Below, one piece after another: positions 6,641-9,999 of a stretch of DNA of 9,999 nt (position 1 is the stretch's first letter; the number at the start of each line of letters is the position of its first letter). A model generated the notes under the pieces. The model had not been told where the DNA came from, ran no database searches, and saw nothing but the letters and a program-made list of their open reading frames with translations. The position numbers were made by a program, and so were the translations under genes. The DNA comes from Acetobacteraceae bacterium (GTDB lineage: Bacteria > Pseudomonadota > Alphaproteobacteria > Acetobacterales > Acetobacteraceae), in the NCBI GenBank assembly GCA_947446625.1, contig CANFIE010000110.1:1-9999 (forward strand), read 5' to 3'.

Positions 6641-7654
6641 TCAGAACGCCACGGCCAGGGCCAGGATGCCGAAGGTGGAAGGCTTGCGTTGGCCGGCAAA
6701 CTCGTTGCTGCGCCAGTCATGCGTGTAGCTCAGCCGCACATTGCGCCAGAACGCCGCGGCGCCCAGTTCCAGGTCGCCCACCGCGTTGCGCTTGGTGATG
6801 GAGGCGCTGTTGCTGCGGAAGGTGCTGCCATCCAGGAACACGTCGCGCCCCACCACGCGGCCCGAAGCACCACCGAACACATACCAGCCCAGGCCATCGC
6901 CCACCGGTGCCACGGCATCGCCGCCGCCCGGCCGCACCCGCGCGCCGCCAAAGTCACGCCCCAGCCCCGAGCCAATGCGCACCCGCGCCCCGGCCTGGGC
7001 ATAGGCGGCCACGGTACCGGCGGCCAATTCCAGGGCCGGCAGGGCATCAATGCCTACGCCGCTGCTGCCAAACTGCGCCAGCGGCAAGCGCCAGATACGC
7101 TGCCAGCTCAGGTTGATGGTCGGCTCATCGCGCAGTTGGTTGCGCCAGCCGGCGGCGCGGCGGCCGCCATTCAGCGAATGGATAGCGTTCTGCATTCCCT
7201 GCGCGCCCGCCGCCGGGCCAACCACGCCCAATTGCAGGTTGAAGCTGTCCAGCGTGGAGTTGGTACGCCGGGTCAGCCCGCCTTCCAGGTAGAGGTAGCC
7301 GGCATAGGGCCGGTCCGCCGGGTTGGCCGTGCTGCGCAGCAGATTCTGCGGGGTGTAGATGTTCTGCCCCAGCGCCACGCCCCAGCGGCTTTGCGCCGGC
7401 CCCAACAGGCGGCCCAGCGCACCATCCAGCGCGGCCAGGGGTGCGGGCAGCGCGGCTTCGGGGCTGGTGTAGCCCAGCCGGGCGCCGCTGGTGTACCAAC
7501 GGTCTGAGGTGCGCAGCCCAAAGCTGTCGTTCTCACCCACAATATGCAGCACGCTGCGCTGGTCTGGTGCCGGCAGGGCAGCATTTTGCGCCATGGCGGG
7601 CTGGGTGGCTGCCAGGGCGGCGCCGGCAAGCAAGGTGGTGTAACGAAGCTTCAC
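6641..7654 (-). CDS. lpxR: LpxR-like lipid A 3'-O-deacylase (outer-membrane beta-barrel)
   Basis: Predicted outer-membrane protein of 337 residues. LpxR family enzymes remove the 3'-acyloxyacyl group from lipid A in a Ca2+-dependent way, which remodels the outer leaflet and weakens TLR4 recognition in pathogens. The signal peptide is followed by an AMA/Q cleavage site near residue 23. The early motif ENDSFGLRTSDRWYTSG (41-57) supplies the Asn-Asp pair (42-43) of the family. Further blocks are DRPYAGYLYLEGGL (114-127), GVVGPAAGAQGMQNAIH (143-159, with the Gln/His pair at 155 and 159) and the NQLRDEP block. It ends in a terminal Phe after alternating hydrophobic residues, as BAM-inserted barrels do. 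The GTG at 7654 was chosen because GGGGG sits six bases ahead and the signal begins there; an ATG at 7681 would add nine residues. The gene is divergent from tRNA-Ser. Activity on lipid A is inferred from the family. Confidence 0.85.
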   Translation of the reverse strand: MKLRYTTLLAGAALAATQPAMAQNAALPAPDQRSVLHIVGENDSFGLRTSDRWYTSGARLGYTSPEAALPAPLAALDGALGRLLGPAQSRWGVALGQNIYTPQNLLRSTANPADRPYAGYLYLEGGLTRRTNSTLDSFNLQLGVVGPAAGAQGMQNAIHSLNGGRRAAGWRNQLRDEPTINLSWQRIWRLPLAQFGSSGVGIDALPALELAAGTVAAYAQAGARVRIGSGLGRDFGGARVRPGGGDAVAPVGDGLGWYVFGGASGRVVGRDVFLDGSTFRSNSASITKRNAVGDLELGAAAFWRNVRLSYTHDWRSNEFAGQRKPSTFGILALAVAF

Positions 7655-7674
7655 GGCTATCCCCCGATGGTCGC

Positions 7675-7693
7675 GATACATATATAGTGTATC
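7675..7693. promoter_or_regulatory. AT-rich palindrome between lpxR and tRNA-Ser
   Basis: GATACA-TATATAG-TGTATC forms an inverted repeat with 6-base arms and a 7-base centre. It contains -10-like TATA sequences on both strands (TATAGT at 7683-7688 on plus, TATATA on minus). It could be a shared divergent promoter, an operator, or both. No good -35 box was found for either direction. Confidence 0.35.
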
Positions 7694-7710
7694 ATGACTT
7701 TTACCGAATG

Positions 7711-7800
7711 GGATGGGTGGCCGAGTGGTTTAAGGCAGCGGTCTTGAAAACCGCCGAGGGTTCACGCCCTCCGTGGGTTCGAATCCCACCTCATCCGCCA
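7711..7800 (+). tRNA. tRNA-Ser, anticodon UGA
   Basis: A complete 90-base class II tRNA with encoded CCA. The acceptor GGATGGG (7711-7717) pairs with CTCATCC (7790-7796, one G-T pair), then discriminator G and CCA. The anticodon stem GCGGT/ACCGC (7738-7742/7750-7754) holds loop CTTGAAA with anticodon TGA at 7745-7747. A long variable arm (GAGGG-TTCAC-GCCCTC region, about 7756-7771) is the serine hallmark. The T-arm is GTGGG-TTCGAAT-CCCAC (7773-7789). It reads UCA and, by wobble, other UCN codons. Confidence 0.97.
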
Positions 7801-7990
7801 TTCTCTGCTGTGTATTTGGCGGATAACCAGAATTTCCTGGGCGTCCTTGCGGTCCAGCCCACAAAATCAGCGTACCAGTTGGGTCGTTGCCCGGCGGTGC
7901 TGACCGCGCTTCTGCCAGCGTTGCTCTTCGGGATTCCGTTGGTCAGGCCATGGGCCACCCGGTAGCCGGCTTGCTCGGGCAGTCGGCTAG
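7801..7990. other. Non-coding stretch after tRNA-Ser, no gene recognised
   Basis: I see no convincing gene. The longest minus-strand frame here is about 55 codons from a GTG, has no ribosome site and runs into the tRNA 3' end; its translation resembles nothing I recognise. No integrase fragment and no duplicate of the tRNA 3' end are visible. It may hold the tRNA trailer or decayed sequence. Confidence 0.5.
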
Positions 7991-7994
7991 GGCA

Positions 7995-8048
7995 CTATGC
8001 GCCCTGACGGGCGCATTTCATGCTCTATAACCAGTTGATATTGCTCTA
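7995..8048 (+). repeat. Dispersed hairpin repeat, copy 2
   Basis: Second copy of the element at 6561. The first 25 bases are identical, including the ATGCGCCC-TGAC-GGGCGCAT hairpin. Then come a divergent 7-base spacer, ATAAC (8027-8031), TTGATA (8035-8040) and a tail GATATTGCTCTA (8037-8048), which is the reverse complement of the tail of copy 1. AACCAGTT here is likewise the reverse complement of AACTGGTT in copy 1. GCTCTA occurs twice within this copy (8022-8027, 8043-8048). Confidence 0.75.
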
Positions 8049-8061
8049 GGCGTTGCGGGAT

Positions 8062-8087
8062 CCGCGACCTGCTGGGGCAGGTCGCGG
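8062..8087 (-). terminator. Strong hairpin just after the collagen-like gene
   Basis: CCGCGACCTG (8062-8071) and CAGGTCGCGG (8078-8087) form a perfect 10-base-pair stem with a 6-base loop. It begins seven bases past the stop codon of the minus-strand collagen-like gene. The placement fits a transcription terminator or mRNA 3' stabiliser. There is no T-run on the exit side. Confidence 0.6.
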
Positions 8088-8093
8088 GCCGCC

Positions 8094-9999
8094 TCAGGCG
8101 AAGAGCTGATCCTGCACCACCACATGCGCCAAGGCCTGTTGGCCAAAGCTGTCGGTGACGGAAACCCAAAGCCATTCGGCCCCCGCGGTGGTGTCGGCCT
8201 CCAGGGTCAGGGTGGCCAGTTCGGCGTTGATGGCCGCCATGCTGCCGGTCAGCATCAAGCTGGTGGTATCCTCGCCCGTATGGGTAACGCCGGCGGTAGC
8301 GCTGGTATGCAGCAGGCCGGTATTGTCACTGACAAACACCGTAAACTTGGCATCCGGCATGCTGTGGGAAAAGCTGATGCCGGCCAGCGCCTGGGTGGTA
8401 CAGACTGGCAGGCTGAAGCCTTCGGGCACGCTAATCACGGGCGGCGCTGCGGTGGGGGGCGCTGTGGGCACCACGGGCGGCACTACGGCGTTGGCGTCGG
8501 TTGTGGTCACCACCACATGCCCCAGGGCCTGGTGGCCAAGGCTGTCGGTGGCAGAAACCCACAGCCATTCGGCTCCGGCGCTGGCGCCGGCATGCAAGGT
8601 CAGGCTGGCCAGTTCAGCGTTGATGGCAGCCATGGTGCCGGTGAGGACGAGTGAGGTGGTATCCTCGCCCTGATGCGTCACGCCCGCGGTGCTGGTGCTG
8701 TGCAACAGCCCCATATTGTCGCTGACCACCACGGTAAAGCTGGCGTCGGGCGCCGCGCCGGAAAAGCTGATGCCTGGCAGCGCCTGGGTGGTGCCGGCCG
8801 CCAGCGTAAAGCTGGCCGGGACCACGGCCAAGGGCGCTGCCGTGGCGCCGCCCACCTCCAGCACATAGGCTTGGCTGGTTGTGGGTCCGGCATCGCCGGC
8901 CAGGTTCACCACGCGTACTTCCAGCGTGCCGCTGCCCGCCAGCGTTACGGCATCGGAGAAGCAGGTGCCGCCAGTGCCAGGCTGAATACTGGCGACATGC
9001 CAACTGCAACCGGCATCAAGCGAGACCTCTACCGCCTGGCCACTCAGCAACGCGCTGCTGAGCACGCCGGAGATGACCTGTGCCGGAATGCTGGTGATGA
9101 AGTCGCTGTTGCTGGCGCCATTATCCGCGGAGAGTGCCAGGCTCAGCACGGTCTCCGTCGGTGTACCTGGCGGCGTGAGGGGCGGGGTCGGGTTGGGGTG
9201 CAGGCCGGCATTTTGGTTGGCTGCTGCCTGGCCATCGAGGAGCGTAACCGGGCTGGTATTGCCGGTGCCGGGGTTGTCGATGCTGTCCACCGGGCTGGTC
9301 GGGCCGCCGATGGGGGAGAGGCTGTAGCCGGTTGGGGTGACGAAGTGCACCGCATAGGAACCAGGCGCCAGGCCAATGAAGGCGAAGGCGCCATTGGCAT
9401 CGGTAATGGTGGTTTGGCCGGTGGGTATGCCGGCGCCGTCAAGCAACTGGACGGTGATGCCGGGTAGGTTGGTGTCGCACGAATCCTGGATGCCGTCGGC
9501 ATTGATGTCGATGAAGGCATGACCGGAGACGGTGACCGTTCCTGGTGCGCAGTTCGCACCTGCGTCACCAGGCGCTCCGGTGGCGCCGGTTGCACCTGTG
9601 GCGCCAGTCGCGCCCGTAGGGCCGGTGGGGCCGGTGGGGCCGGTGGGGCCATTTGTACCGTTAGCGCCAGCCGCACCCGTGTTACCCGTTGCGCCAGTGG
9701 CACCATCCGCGCCCGCGACGCCAGCAGGGCCGGCTGCACCATTCGTGCCGTTGGTACCGGCGGCGCCCGTCGCCCCTGTGTCGCCGGTTGCTCCAGCGGC
9801 ACCAGTCGCACCATTCGTCCCGTTGTTGCCAGCCGCACCCGTGTCACCCGTTGCACCAGCGGCGCCCGTTGCGCCCACAGCACCAGCCACACCAGCAGGG
9901 CCGGCCGCACCATTCGTCCCGTTGGGACCGGCGGCGCCCGTCGCCCCTGTGTCGCCGGTTGCTCCAGCAGCGCCAGTCGCACCATTCGTCCCGTTGCTG
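8094..9999 (-). CDS. Collagen-like multidomain surface/secreted protein (3' part; start outside window)
   Basis: The frame is open from 9999 to the TGA at 8094: 634 residues, lacking the N-terminus. Domains in order: (1) 49 unbroken Gly-X-Y triplets (about 9999-9555), rich in GAT, GAA, GTN and GPT, a collagen-like stalk. (2) An SdrD-B/Cna-B-like domain (about 9533-9201) with HAFIDINADGIQD, an EF-hand-like DxNxDGxxD Ca2+ loop, and ITDANGAFAFIGLAPGSY. (3) A bacterial Ig-like domain (about 9149-8853: LSLALSADNGASNSDFI to VRVVNLAGDAGP). (4) Two repeated beta-type modules (about 8831-8505 and 8438-8112), each with TTQALxGISF, a GED-TTSL block, AAINAELAxLTL and AGAEWLWVS. No LPXTG, RTX nonapeptide or barrel is seen, so export and anchoring are unknown. 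It is probably an extracellular adhesin or filament; this is inference from architecture. A GTG at 9890 lies inside the repeats and is not the true start. Confidence 0.85.
   Translation of the reverse strand, partial: SNGTNGATGAAGATGDTGATGAAGPNGTNGAAGPAGVAGAVGATGAAGATGDTGAAGNNGTNGATGAAGATGDTGATGAAGTNGTNGAAGPAGVAGADGATGATGNTGAAGANGTNGPTGPTGPTGPTGATGATGATGATGAPGDAGANCAPGTVTVSGHAFIDINADGIQDSCDTNLPGITVQLLDGAGIPTGQTTITDANGAFAFIGLAPGSYAVHFVTPTGYSLSPIGGPTSPVDSIDNPGTGNTSPVTLLDGQAAANQNAGLHPNPTPPLTPPGTPTETVLSLALSADNGASNSDFITSIPAQVISGVLSSALLSGQAVEVSLDAGCSWHVASIQPGTGGTCFSDAVTLAGSGTLEVRVVNLAGDAGPTTSQAYVLEVGGATAAPLAVVPASFTLAAGTTQALPGISFSGAAPDASFTVVVSDNMGLLHSTSTAGVTHQGEDTTSLVLTGTMAAINAELASLTLHAGASAGAEWLWVSATDSLGHQALGHVVVTTTDANAVVPPVVPTAPPTAAPPVISVPEGFSLPVCTTQALAGISFSHSMPDAKFTVFVSDNTGLLHTSATAGVTHTGEDTTSLMLTGSMAAINAELATLTLEADTTAGAEWLWVSVTDSFGQQALAHVVVQDQLFA
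9579..9650 (-). repeat. 9-bp tandem triplet repeats (GPT x4, GAT x4)
   Basis: The distal end of the collagen stalk is four consecutive Gly-Pro-Thr triplets followed by four Gly-Ala-Thr triplets. At DNA level the GPT block is a near-perfect 9-base tandem repeat (ggccggtgg-type units around 9615-9650). Such short perfect repeats are prone to slippage and are in frame, so copy-number change would alter stalk length without breaking the gene. Confidence 0.8.
9658..9999 (-). repeat. 171-bp tandem super-repeat in the collagen stalk
   Basis: Two units (9829-9999 and 9658-9828) of 171 bp, which is 57 residues or 19 Gly-X-Y triplets. The first 14 triplets of each unit differ at only two (GPN/GTN and GAV/GAD); the last few diverge. 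The DNA ends of the units (...CATTCGTCCCGTTG at 9999 and 9828) match closely. The array continues out of the window, so the total copy number is unknown. Confidence 0.85.

Noticed and set aside
7801..7990. Integrase remnant or attachment site beside tRNA-Ser
   Set aside because: Translations in the minus-strand frames I read show no integrase motif and no copy of the tRNA 3' end was found in the window.
7987..8175. 62-codon minus-strand frame across repeat copy 2
   Set aside because: It overlaps the end of the collagen-like gene, the hairpin and the repeat, has no ribosome site and no recognisable product.
9888..9890. GTG at 9890 as the start of the collagen-like gene
   Set aside because: It lies inside the Gly-X-Y run, has no ribosome site, and the repeat frame continues unbroken to the window edge.
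9143..9985. Second open minus-strand frame through the collagen repeats
   Set aside because: It stays open only because the 171-bp repeat has no stop in that frame. The Gly-X-Y frame continues into recognisable domains; this one does not.
9579..9999. CRISPR array
   Set aside because: The repeats are in-frame coding triplets with no constant-length unique spacers.

Overview
The window is GC-rich with tightly packed genes, and the proteins look alphaproteobacterial. My best guess is the Acetobacteraceae (Roseomonas-like). The basis is Tat-like RR signal peptides, GTG starts and the murein-tmk-holB gene order; no taxonomic marker gene is present to prove it.

Minus-strand block, 1-4971: a run of genes read right to left. 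They are an FkbM-family methyltransferase (4971-4135), an MltB-type lytic transglycosylase (4097-3030), an RlpA-like lipoprotein with DPBB and SPOR domains (3033-2125), a D,D-carboxypeptidase of the PBP5/6 type (2031-772), thymidylate kinase tmk (775-140), and the start of holB (DNA polymerase III delta', 143 to beyond the left edge). Three junctions are 4-base stop/start overlaps (GTGA, GTGA, ATGA), which indicates one translationally coupled operon. It joins three murein-processing enzymes to dTTP supply and the clamp loader.

Centre, 4972-6640: a divergent promoter region, then a lone plus-strand MmgE/PrpD-family enzyme (5100-6500). A GC-rich hairpin and the first copy of a dispersed repeat follow.

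Right part, 6641-9999: a minus-strand LpxR-like lipid A 3'-O-deacylase with a signal peptide (7654-6641) and a plus-strand tRNA-Ser(UGA) (7711-7800). These two are divergent around a small AT-rich palindrome. Next come about 290 bases without a gene, holding the second copy of the dispersed repeat and a strong hairpin. Last is the 3' end of a large minus-strand gene (8094 to beyond 9999). It encodes a collagen-like Gly-X-Y stalk with a 57-residue (171 bp) super-repeat, an SdrD-B/Cna-B-like domain, an Ig-like domain and two near-identical C-terminal beta-type modules. Its real start is outside the window.

The left half is conserved cell-envelope and replication housekeeping. The right part from the tRNA onward looks accessory and concerns the cell surface: lipid A trimming and a putative repetitive adhesin or appendage. 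The least ordinary content is the collagen-like multidomain protein and the pair of hairpin repeats that bracket the lpxR-tRNA segment.
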